The notes beneath the pieces are model-generated. The model saw only the letters and a list, made by a program, of their open reading frames with translations, had not been told where the DNA came from and did not search any database. This document shows positions 55,835 to 64,000 of a stretch of 64,000 nt of DNA, piece after piece. The stretch is from Lolium rigidum (taxonomy: Eukaryota; Streptophyta; Magnoliopsida; Poales; Poaceae). Position 1 is the first letter of the stretch. Each line of letters begins with the position of its first letter. The position numbers were made by a program, and so were the translations under genes. The DNA lies in assembly GCF_022539505.1 (NCBI RefSeq), contig NC_061512.1, positions 151,139,962-151,203,961 on the forward strand. Reading direction: 5' to 3'.

Positions 55835-57163
55835 TGTTGGAGATATGCCCAAGAGGCAATAATAAAGTGGTTATTATAATATCTTTGTGTTTATGATAAA
55901 TGTTTATATACCATGCTATAATTGTATTAACCGAAACATTGATACATGTGTGTTATGTAAACAACAAGGAGTCCCTAGTAAGCCTCTTGTATAACTAGCT
56001 TGTTGATTAATAGATGATTATGGTTTCGTGATCATGAACATTTGATGTTATTAATAACAAGGTTATGTCATTACTTGAATGATATAATGGACACACACCC
56101 AAATGAGCGTAGCATAAGATCAAGTCATTAAGTTCAAATTGCTATAAGCTTTCGATACATAGTTGCCTTAGTCCTTCGACCATGAGATCATGTAAATCAC
56201 TTACACCGGAAGGGTATTTTGATTACATCAAACGCCATTGCGTAAATGGGTGGTTATAAAGATGGGATTAAGTATTTGGAAAGTGTGAGTTGGGGCATAC
56301 GGATCAATAGTGGGATTTGTCCATCCTGATGACGGATAGATATACTCTGGGCCCTCTCGGTGGAATGTCATCTGATTAGCTTGCAAGCATATGAATGGTT
56401 CATAAGAGATCACATACCACGGTACGAGTAAAGAGTACTTGTCGGTAACGAGGTTGAACAAGGTATGGAGATACCGATGATCAAACCTCGGACAAGTAAA
56501 ATATCGCGAGACAAAGGGAATTGGCATCGTATGTAAATGGTTCAATCGATCACTAAGTCATCGTTGAATATGTGGGAGCCACTATGGATCTCCGGATCCC
56601 GCTATTGGTTATTGCTCGGAGAGGAGTCTCGACCATGTCTGCATAGTTCGCGAACCGTAGGGTGACGCGCTTAAGGTTCGATGTCGCATAAGTAGATTTG
56701 AATATGGTATGGAGACGAAGTTTGTTCGGAGTCTTGGATGTGATCCAGGATGTCACGAGGAGGTCCGAAATAGTCCGGAGAATAAGATTCATATAAGGGA
56801 AGTTGATTTCTGGGTTTCGGAAATGTTCAGGATTTTTCCGGTGGTTGACTGGAAGGTTCTAGAAGGTTCCGGAGGGGTCCACCATGGGTCCCACGACCTA
56901 GGAGGCCCACCATGGGCCGAGGGGATGCTCCCTGGCCTAATGGGCCAGGGGCACATGGCCCCCAAGGCCCAGGCCGGCCAACCCCCTAGGGTTTCCCTGG
57001 GGGGGATCAACTTGGGGGAGGGGAAAGCCCTCTCCCCCCTCTTGGCCACCGCCCCCCCCCCAACCCTAGATGGGAAAGGGGGCCACCCTGGCCGGCTGGC
57101 CCCCTATATAAAGAGGGGAGGGGGTGGCCGGCCACACCCCCCCACACACACACATTTACCTCC
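55835..57163 (+). repeat. 3' LTR of copia B, truncated
   Basis: Matches 48902-50210 with very few substitutions (for example at 56327 and 56593). Length variation is concentrated in the C-rich tract before and after the TATA box (57105-57112). It stops where TGTTATCACCAG of the next element begins. Confidence 0.92.
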
Positions 57164-57387
57164 TGTTATCACCAGATTTTGGCCAAATCAAGAGATGGGC
57201 CGTAATTGAGATGGGCTTGAAGGATATACACGCGGAGCGTCTCTGAAGCGGCCTTGCACGAAGAGTTTGGGCTAGATTGCCCGTGTATCTGTAAATTATA
57301 GTAGATTGCATCTTAGTTTAGAATTAAAAGATAGAGTTTAACCCGTGCACGGTTAGGTGCACGCTCGAATTAGAAAGTCCCTTGGAC

Positions 57388-57395
57388 TATAAATA
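57388..57395 (+). promoter_or_regulatory. TATA box of Tat element 1
   Basis: TATAAATA followed about 30-40 bases later by ACA-rich sequence suitable as a transcript start. It is placed about 225 bases into the LTR. Confidence 0.55.
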
Positions 57396-57502
57396 TGTAC
57401 CTAGGTTTATTGAGAAAGGAGGACAATCACATTCACAACAAACACAAACCAGGCGCATCGCCACCCCTTGTTTCGAGGGTTTCTTCCGGGTAAGCATCAT
57501 GC

Positions 57503-57531
57503 TGCCTAGATCGCATCTTGCGATCTAGGCA
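57503..57531 (+). repeat. 13-bp stem, 3-nt loop hairpin in the LTR leader
   Basis: TGCCTAGATCGCA, loop TCT, then the exact complement. About 110 bases after the TATA box, so it is probably in the transcribed R/U5 region. Confidence 0.9.
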
Positions 57532-58342
57532 ATATACGTTTATTCGTTATCATTGTGTTGCTCGTGCTGAAGCGTTGTTGATGGCGAGTAGCACTACTTA
57601 TCGTAGATGTTTTGGGGCTTGCATTGATGCTTTTCTTACACATATTTGCTTATCTATGCCGTCCCTCGATATCTAGCTGCCCTTATACCTATCTAGGTGT
57701 AGGGGCAGCACCTTGCTCGTTCGTTGTTTAGTAGATCCAATCTATTATAGTTGCTCCTTGTTCTTCAAGGATTAGTTTAATATCCGTATGGTTAGGCCTT
57801 GCAAACGGGTTGAACGATCCGGTAGTGCGAGAGGTGCGGTTTGTTAGCCCTAAGAGGGATTGTTCCGGGAATTGACTTAATGTTGGTTTTTAGGCCTCTT
57901 TTAGGGTTAGTTTTCCATCATCTTTCGTATCTATTAGGCTCAACTACGCGTAGGATGTTCCGATCATACGGTGAAAACCCTAAACTGTCGTGGATTGGTT
58001 TAACTTTGTATTGATCAAGCAGGATCCCCATGTCATCGTAAATCCAACATGAATCATGGGGCAATCGGCTCTTTGAGCCGATCCACAGGGCAACCTGAGA
58101 GCCGATCGGGCTCGTATTTAATGTTTATGTGTCTACCATGCAGGAGACTAATCGAAGCAATCCAACACCTTCCTGACCAGGTATAGGTCAGGTGGCACGC
58201 CCTTGCAACCGCCAGGACGTGTGCCGGAACATTGCGGGACGACGTCGAGGGACCAGGGCCCACCCAGCAGTCTTGGCAGCCTCCCGGCTCTTCGTGTTGC
58301 TTAACCACTGCTCGCCGGTGGGTTTTGGCAGGCAACACATTC

Positions 58343-58360
58343 TGGCACGCCCGGTGGGAC
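58343..58360 (+). other. Primer binding site of Tat element 1
   Basis: TGGCACGCCCGGTGGGAC has the TGG start and position expected; this form is familiar from Tat-type grass elements. I could not assign the tRNA with confidence. Confidence 0.6.
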
Positions 58361-58397
58361 ACTTTCTACAGCAACCACGTCAACACCTGCATCCGAG

Positions 58398-59744
58398 ATG
58401 GCGGACGAACCGATCACGTATGAAGATCTGCCTGCAGAGCACAAGAAGAAATACGATGAGCTCAAGGCCATCTTCGAAGCCGATCTCATCGGCTCTTTCG
58501 AGAAGACCCGTTCGCACGGCATTAGGTTCAAAGGATTCCAACCCGAAGGCGTGTTTGAGGGGATAGATCTGTCTCTCCCTTCGGAGGACCGTACCAGAGC
58601 CCTGCGCCAGGAAATTAACTATGCTGTGGCTCATTCTCTACATCGGCATTCTGAGAGCCTGGTGAACACTCTTGAGCGTGTTGCGCTTCGTGTGGTTCAA
58701 GAAATCATGAAGCATCAGTATTCTCCGTCAGGACCTGCTCTAGGAACTCACCGGGGAGAAATACCGTTCTACACTAGGCCACCACTGCCATACACGTTGG
58801 CAGCTCCACAGCAACAAGGTTCACCGGCGTACGTCGTCTACAAGGTTGGAGGTGATCCTGGCGATTACCAATTCCTGTTTGAGCCGCCCAAAGAGATCCC
58901 ACATGGATACGTGTGCACATATGTACCGGACTGCAACAACTGGATGCATACGAACCAGATTACAGCAGGAGGGATTGCTGGAGCAGGAGGGATTGCTGGA
59001 ACAGGAGGGAGTTCTGGAGCAGATGCTGAGAAACAGGTGTGGCTAGCTAAATATGCCACCGGAACGAGTCATGAAAGCTCAACCTCTGCAGCTCCTACCG
59101 TGGATCAGATCAGTGCAATCTTGAGAGACCAGTTCGGTATCCTGCCGAAGAAGAGAACAATCGGCTATTCCAAGCCGTATCCCAACGAGTATGACTTGAT
59201 CCCACTACCGCCTAAGTATCGGCTCCCTGACTTCACAAAATTCAGTGGATCAGAAGGGTCTAGCTCAATTGAGCACGTGAGCCGATATTTGGCACAGTTG
59301 GGCATGGTCTCAGCATCAGACCAGCTACGTGTGAGGTTCTTTGCGCAATCTCTCACGGGTCCAGCCTTTGGGTGGTACACCTCGTTGCCACCAGATTCAG
59401 TTCGAACGTGGAAGCACCTGGAAGAGCAGTTCCACATACAATATCATTCAGAAGCTACTGAAGCTGGCATTGCCGATCTGACGCAGGTGCGGCAAAGGCG
59501 AGGAGAGACGGTGTCTGAATACATTCAGTGTTTCTGGACTGTCAAGAACCGATGTTATTCGGTTCGTTTATCTGAGAAGGAAGCGATCGATGCGGCAATA
59601 GCAGGTCTCTCAGCGCCGCTCAAGGATCTGACTTTCCAAGCAGACTACAATTCACTGGCGCACATGGTTCAAAAATTGACATCGTATGAACAGCGCCACC
59701 CAGAATTGTACCAGGACAAGTTCAAGCGCGTCGCCCTGGTCTAG
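58398..59744 (+). CDS. Tat element 1 gag, N-terminal and capsid part
   Basis: ATG 58398 (MADEPITYEDLPAEHKKKYD...) opens 448 codons. Residues about 190-215 hold a short glycine-rich repeat (GGIAGAGGIAGTGG). Residues about 285-440 are the Retrotrans_gag capsid region, with LRVRFFAQSLTGPAFGWYTS and LTQVRQRRGETVSEYIQCFW. It ends at TAG 59742-59744, but gag-like sequence continues in frame beyond (TEEDEDAAEDQ...). The stop sits where a CAG glutamine codon would fit a C-to-T change, so the natural product was probably longer. It forms the element's particle. Confidence 0.87.
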   Translation: MADEPITYEDLPAEHKKKYDELKAIFEADLIGSFEKTRSHGIRFKGFQPEGVFEGIDLSLPSEDRTRALRQEINYAVAHSLHRHSESLVNTLERVALRVVQEIMKHQYSPSGPALGTHRGEIPFYTRPPLPYTLAAPQQQGSPAYVVYKVGGDPGDYQFLFEPPKEIPHGYVCTYVPDCNNWMHTNQITAGGIAGAGGIAGTGGSSGADAEKQVWLAKYATGTSHESSTSAAPTVDQISAILRDQFGILPKKRTIGYSKPYPNEYDLIPLPPKYRLPDFTKFSGSEGSSSIEHVSRYLAQLGMVSASDQLRVRFFAQSLTGPAFGWYTSLPPDSVRTWKHLEEQFHIQYHSEATEAGIADLTQVRQRRGETVSEYIQCFWTVKNRCYSVRLSEKEAIDAAIAGLSAPLKDLTFQADYNSLAHMVQKLTSYEQRHPELYQDKFKRVALV

Positions 59745-59905
59745 ACAGAAGAAGATGAAGACGCTGCAGAAGATCAGGGAGTTGCCGTGGCTGAATGGGC
59801 TCGGGGGGCAGTACTCGTGTCCTGCAAATGGGTGAAACAACCAGGGCCTGCAAAAGGGTTTGACTTTGATTTAAGCAAAACGGAGCAGATTTTTGATTTG
59901 CTTGC

Positions 59906-61161
59906 TTGAAGGAAAAACAGCTGAATTTACCCGAAGGCCACAAAATCCCTACGTTACAAGAGGTGAACGGGAGACCATACTGCAAATGGCATCACACGTT
60001 CACCCACGCCACCAACGACTGCAAAGTATTGCGCGGACAGATTCAAATGGCGATAGAACAAGGCCGATTACTCTTCGGTCAGTTTGCCATGAAAGTTGAC
60101 ACACATCCGTTTCCTGGCGTCAACATGGTGGATCTCAGTCACTGCTTAAGAAGCGAGCCAGGCTTCTCTTTTGACATCAACATGGCAGGGCTTGCAGACC
60201 GCCATAGCAAGGATAAAGCAGAAAGCAGTCACTCCCGTGGCAAACATAAAGCGGAGGCCGATCCACGCGACCGGCCCCAGCATGATGACAGACGGTACCT
60301 GACTGAGGAAGAGGTGAGAAGCGTGCGGTATCAACGACCACTCTCCGCGCATCTCCTTAACAAATATGAGCAGCAGTATGACCGACGTCGGTGCTACGAC
60401 GTAGATGATGAAAGATATCGTCGGTCTGATGCAGATGAGAGGAAGTATCATCGATATGATAGAGACCACGAAGGGTATGAGCGTCACGCTAGAAGGAGGT
60501 CGAGAGAGCAAGAGGACATGGATAAACATTGGAACTGTCCTTTCTTTAAACACTGCTGGGACTCAGGAATGAGCCGATTGCCTACAATCGAGAACTGCCC
60601 GGAATGTAAACAGCAGAGGAAGGGAACAAATGAAGTTTCAGTGTTCAAGTGTTTAGGGCCTCTCCCACCTCAGAACAGACGAGCTGAGTCATCTCGAGAT
60701 GAAGACTTCGAGGAGTCAGATGAAGAAGAAGACAGATATCACCGGCCCAGGTGGTGTCCTGATGGACTCAGCCACTCCCAGAAACGTAGGGTGCAGCGGC
60801 TACGAAACCTAGAGGAAGCCGAGGCACAGTACCTGTACACGTTGAGGAAAGCACGGCCTGATCTGGCCGTGAAAATTCAGCAAACGTTGGAAACGGAGAC
60901 GCGCCCGCCAAAGAAAGTGTGGCGCCCCAAGCAGACAAGAGCCGATGCAGAGGCATCGGTTGATACAAACATGGTGTTCATACTCCCGTCAGAATTTTGC
61001 GCTCCAAAAGACGAGGAAGTGTCAGTGGCACAGTTTGACTGCGGTCCACGGCCAGTCATCTTTGAGAAGCCGCGAGAGAGAAGCTACAGGCATTTGAAAT
61101 CCCTATACTTGAGAGGTTACATCAATGGGCAGCCTATCGGCAAGATGTTGGTTGACACGGG
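59906..61161 (+). pseudogene. Tat element 1 gag C-terminus and start of protease
   Basis: After a frameshift near 59905 the gag continues (KEKQLNLPEGHKIPTLQEVN, CKWHHTFTHATNDCKVL), followed by a long charged Arg/Asp/Tyr-rich linker and a cysteine cluster (WNCPFFKHCWDSG ... NCPECKQQR) characteristic of this lineage. At the end it enters protease: NGQPIGKMLVDTG at about 61125-61161. The active-site DTG is the last native codon group; the next element begins there, so the protease is decapitated. Confidence 0.87.
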
Positions 61162-61548
61162 TGACAAAGGATTAATTTGTCAATGCCTACAGATTGTAGA
61201 CTAGGGTTTTGCTAGAAGTAGAGGGCAAGTAGATCTCGAAGGTTTCAGCCGAAAAGTACTCGACGATTGTAAAACTATGGTTGCGTTAACAGTAGATTCG
61301 ATCCTTTCTTTGTCCCTCGACTCCCCCTTATATAGAGGGTGGAGCCGAGGGTTTCGTAATACACAAGTTACAGAGTTCGGGTGGGTTTCGTATCCAACCC
61401 GTAAGATTACAAATCTCTATATTTCCTAATACAAACTATCTCTCCTTAACACTAAGTGGGCTTCCGAGTCTTCTTATTCTTCGAATCTTGGGCCTTTAGT
61501 AAACCCCGGGTACCATCTTTGGCAGGCCCATTGGGGATGCCTATGTCA
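61162..61548 (-). repeat. 3' LTR of Tat-like element 2, 387 bp
   Basis: Ends TGACAAAGG...CCTATGTCA. On the minus strand, CTCTATATAAGGGGG (TATA box at 61336-61328) is placed well for an LTR promoter. Confidence 0.65.
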
Positions 61549-61562
61549 GTAGCCTCCGAGAT
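61549..61562 (-). other. Putative polypurine tract of Tat-like element 2
   Basis: On the minus strand ATCTCGGAGGCTAC precedes TGACATAGG, resembling the CGGGGGCTAC-TG junction common in grass gypsy elements. The same CCCCGAGGCTA phrase recurs at about 62190 and 62325. Confidence 0.5.
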
Positions 61563-62778
61563 TTTTCTTGAATCGAAGAATCAGGGAAAATCTCCAATTT
61601 TACTCATTACATAATCTTTCGATATGCAAATGCTATTTTGTACAGGGATAACGGTAGTTGGGGCTAGTTCATCTGACGGATCAGGTACTAGTTAACTGCT
61701 CTAGTGGCAATCCGCAAAAACCTACTTCAAGATCACGTCCCTGGACATGATCTCGGGATACTGGTGTAAACTTCGACGAGGTGCCGCTTAAGGTCTTACC
61801 ATTCAGTCGAGTCCCAGTCATATTTTATCGGGTACCTAACGCGTCCGTTAGGATTTTCTTCGTATCCGTTGATACGGAAAAAAGTAGCAGTCCGCCGTCA
61901 GGAGACGGTGCCACGCCGCTCAGAACGGATCTGGGGTCTTACCTTCGCAAAGTTTTGCGGCATTCAGAGATTTATTCGCGACTTTTAGCGCTCTGAGAAT
62001 ATATTGTCGAGTGCTTTTCGGCTGTTGGAATAGCACATTTTATCGAGTCATATTTGATGACTTATTTTGTCTTCCCGATGGGAGTATATGTAGAGTTATC
62101 TGTGTAACTCGAAATATACTCACTTCTACTTCTTTCTTTTAATATAAATTCATCGGGCACGCGAACAGCGTTCCCGATGGGAGTAGCCCCCGAGGCTACA
62201 TCCAAGAACTTGTGCTTGGGTGTAGGCTCCATAGATTAGTATCATTTGTCGCTATATTTCTAATCCTTGTCGATATTTTTATATCTATCGGGTGCGCGAC
62301 CAGCGCTCCCGATGGGAGTAGCCCCCGAGGCTATGAACAAATGCTTGCATTTGGTCATAGGCTCTCGCCATTTCTATCTTGTCATACTCGAAGTTTTCTT
62401 TTTTTCCAAAGTAGCCCCCGAGCGTTTGAGCAAAAACTTGTATTTTGATCAAAGGTTCCAGAAATAATCTTGCGTTGTCGATAATCTCTCCAAGCTTCAT
62501 AGTCGAGCTTTTCTTTTACCTTGATGACGTCGTTGCTGATGATAGCCACGATTTCTGTTTTGGAAACATGCGAGAACCGCTCCTCCTTCTGCCTTGTGGG
62601 TCCAAATTCCTCATCTGATTGACACGTCGTGCAAGTGGGGGACACATGTTCTCCACTTTTGCTGGCACACGTTCCGTAACCTCTTCAATGTTAAAATACT
62701 TTTTTACCCTTGTATTCACGTGGTTATCATCTACCACACCTCTTTTCCATCCAACGGTCCAACGTTTCGCCGCACCCC
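61563..62778. other. Non-coding region with AGTAGCCCCCGAG repeats
   Basis: Contains AGTAGCCCCCGAG three times (about 62182, 62318 and 62410) next to GATGGGAGTA, with ~130-base spacing: a degenerate tandem repeat. No coding frame. Confidence 0.6.
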
Positions 62779-62786
62779 TATATAAG
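62779..62786 (+). promoter_or_regulatory. TATA box ahead of the antisense ORF
   Basis: TATATAAG, followed by a CT-rich leader (ATCTTCTTCTTCC) and the ORF start 122 bases on. A plausible independent plus-strand promoter. Confidence 0.55.
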
Positions 62787-62907
62787 ATCTTCTTCTTCCT
62801 CCTCGAGCACTTCTGCTCACGCCGTTCTCCCCTCTGCAAAATCTTCTCCTGCGCCCCACAACTCCTTGAGCTCATCTTCTCCAAGCTGCACTCCTGCGCC
62901 ATTGTTG

Positions 62908-64000
62908 ATGCCACCGCGTCGGTTGATCAAGCACAGCACGCCTGAATCATCAATGGCCGCCGCAGATCTGGGGACCGCGGAATGGGAAAGGTCCAAGATC
63001 ACCAACCAAGACATCAATCTCTTGAAGAAGCTGGGGATTAGCAAGAAACCCAAGGCGGTGTGCTTCCCTAGTGAAGAAAGCTACCCAACCCCTCCAATGG
63101 GGTATCGGGTAAGTTTCGTCGATCATCTCATCCGCGGTCTTTCCGCCCCCATTCATCCTTTTCTCCGAGGATTGCTTTTTGTCTACGGTCTTCTACTTCA
63201 CCATCTTACTCCTAACTCAATCCTCCATATCTCTATTTTCATCACCGTCTGCGAGGCCTTCCTTGGTGTCCAGCCTAACTGGGCATTATGGAAGCGCATT
63301 TTCTTCTGTCGCCGTAATGGCTCTCCCAATGTCGCCTATAATATAGGCGGCGTTGTTATTTCCGTTCGCTCCACTGTCAATTACTTCGACGTCAAACTCC
63401 CTGATTCAGTTCAAGGGTGGCGCAAGAAGTGGTTGTATATTCGGGAAGAGAACCATGGATGTGCTGAAGACAATATCCCTCCTTTCGATGGTGCCGAGAA
63501 AATCCTTCGCCGCCGTTCTTGGGATGCAGAGGCTTCCGAGGAGGAAAAAGCTTCGACAGAGGCCTTGATGACTCGCATCCATGAGTTGCAGAATACTCGT
63601 GGCAAAGAGTTATGCTGGTATCCAAATTACAGCGTATTTCCTTAGAACCGAGTGCGGCCTCTTCGAGGCTCGCAAAAACCCTCTCCGGAATTATGCTGGC
63701 GATGAAGACACAGATCGTTTGTCGACAAATCTGGAAGTCAAGGACTTGGAAAGGCTTATCCAAAAAATCTCGTCTCTCAACAAAAAAGATCCTATCCCTT
63801 CCTCTTGTCGTGTAAAACCATATAGCGCCACCAATGCGCTTCCTAAGGTAAACATTGTCGTTTAATTTGTTATTGCCTTGCTATTTTTGTTGTAACTCCT
63901 TTTTTGACATCTTCCTTTATTTTTATATAGAACCATCCAAATCTTGTTTCGCTTCCTCCCCTTCCTGAAGGTGGAGAAGTCGAAGAAAGGACCGTTATCT
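62908..64000 (+). CDS. Antisense ORF with putative gypsy-type transposon domain (PF04195), intron-containing, runs off window
   Basis: ATG 62908 (MPPRRLIKHSTPESSMAAAD...) is preferred over the upstream in-frame ATG because it lies beyond the leader and begins the conserved part. Residues about 60-150 hold VSFVDHLIRGLSAPIHPFLR, LLHHLTPNSILHISIFITVC and GVQPNWALWKRIFF, matching the plant PF04195 domain of unknown role. The frame ends at 63645, but coding similarity continues one frame over from about 63625 (ITAYFLRTECGLFEARKNP), the break falling at a TGCTGG. A donor at 63848 (AAG/GTAAAC) and acceptor TTTTATATAG ending at 63930 define an 83-base intron, after which NHPNLVSLPPLPEGG continues in phase. 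Antisense ORFs between integrase and 3' LTR are, as I recall, reported for Tat-lineage elements. Confidence 0.7.

Larger units (their letters stand above)
48902..57163 (+). mobile_element. Angela/BARE1/WIS-type copia retrotransposon B
   Basis: LTR, primer site, gag, protease, integrase, RT, RNase H, polypurine tract and second LTR are all recognisable. The TGTTGGAGATATGCCC start and ~1.7 kb LTR match the Angela/BARE1/WIS group. The shared LTR parts are more than 99% identical, showing a recent insertion. Even so, gag-pol has several frameshifts, an internal stop and a substitution of the integrase catalytic Glu. The second LTR is cut at 57163 by the Tat element. Confidence 0.94.
57164..58339 (+). 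repeat. 5' LTR of Tat element 1 (right edge tentative)
   Basis: Begins TGTTATCACC; the proposed end ACACA is three bases before the primer site. TATA box TATAAATA at 57388-57395. A 29-base perfect inverted repeat lies at 57503-57531 and a small hairpin ATCGGCTC-TTT-GAGCCGAT at about 58064-58082. Confidence 0.65.
57164..61161 (+). mobile_element. Tat-lineage Ty3-gypsy element 1 (5' half), inserted in copia B
   Basis: LTR start TGTTATCACCAG at 57164 replaces copia B sequence abruptly. Then come a primer site, a long gag of the Tat/Retand style and the start of protease. At 61162 it is interrupted by the second Tat-like element. Pol and the second LTR are outside the window. Confidence 0.85.
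61162..64000 (-). mobile_element. Tat-like gypsy element 2, 3' part, inserted in protease of element 1
   Basis: Its LTR (61162-61548) has inverted ends TGACAAAGG / TGACATAGG. A TATA box and polypurine tract orient it on the minus strand, so only its 3' LTR and the region upstream of it are in view; pol and the 5' LTR lie to the right of the window. The base run before it, ACGGG (61157-61161), is the candidate target duplication. The plus strand carries a separate antisense ORF. If instead the element is plus-strand, the LTR would be its 5' LTR; the absence of a primer site after 61548 argues against that. Confidence 0.65.

Noticed and set aside
61162..61548. Plus-strand 5' LTR of an element encoding the PF04195 ORF
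   Set aside because: TATA box and polypurine-like tract both point to the minus strand, and no primer binding site follows 61548; kept only as the alternative reading.

Overview
The window is repeat-dominated nuclear DNA of a Pooideae grass, most probably a Triticeae species. The evidence is a copia element whose LTR opens TGTTGGAGATATGCCC (Angela/BARE1/WIS group), a non-autonomous LTR element of the TGATACGTCTCCAACG type common in wheat and barley, Tekay and Tat gypsy lineages, and Tourist, Harbinger, hAT and Helitron DNA elements. No intact host gene was found. Host-gene traces are three decayed fragments: DCN1-like, DUF2828 and NPF/PTR transporter.

Layout. 1-12923: a minus-strand Tekay/Del-type gypsy chromovirus with ~5.0 kb LTRs, cut by the window start. 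It carries an extra ORF before gag, a frameshifted gag-pol and an antisense gene-like unit inside the LTR. 12924-16379: a LINE-like 3' tail, then a Tourist-like MITE that received a 1.08 kb Harbinger element (TSD TTA) and a 1.42 kb Helitron. 16725-33900: AT-rich DNA with Helitron 3' termini, minus-strand DCN1-like exons, a 2.09 kb Harbinger with an internally deleted transposase, two hAT MITEs with exact 8-bp TSDs, a non-LTR retroposon with a 14-bp TSD, a local tandem duplication, a DUF2828 pseudogene and a tRNA-like sequence. 34195-36021: ~105-bp tandem repeats with a hint of three-unit higher-order structure, then shorter AT-rich repeats. 36022-43168: a complete non-autonomous LTR retrotransposon with TSD AGCGC and its own ORFs but no pol. 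43169-44293: a LINE 3' end. 45975-64000: a nested stack in which an NPF fragment abuts copia A, which is interrupted by copia B (Angela-like), whose second LTR is interrupted by a plus-strand Tat element, whose protease is interrupted by a minus-strand Tat-like element. That last element exposes an intron-containing antisense ORF with a gypsy-type transposon domain (PF04195).

Two themes deserve attention. First, LTR pairs in two elements differ by many one-base indels at CTG/CAG (CHG) trinucleotides, and several gag-pol frameshifts fall at the same motif. This suggests methylation-associated base-calling error as well as, or instead of, true decay. Second, two unrelated retrotransposons appear to carry antisense, spliced, promoter-equipped units.
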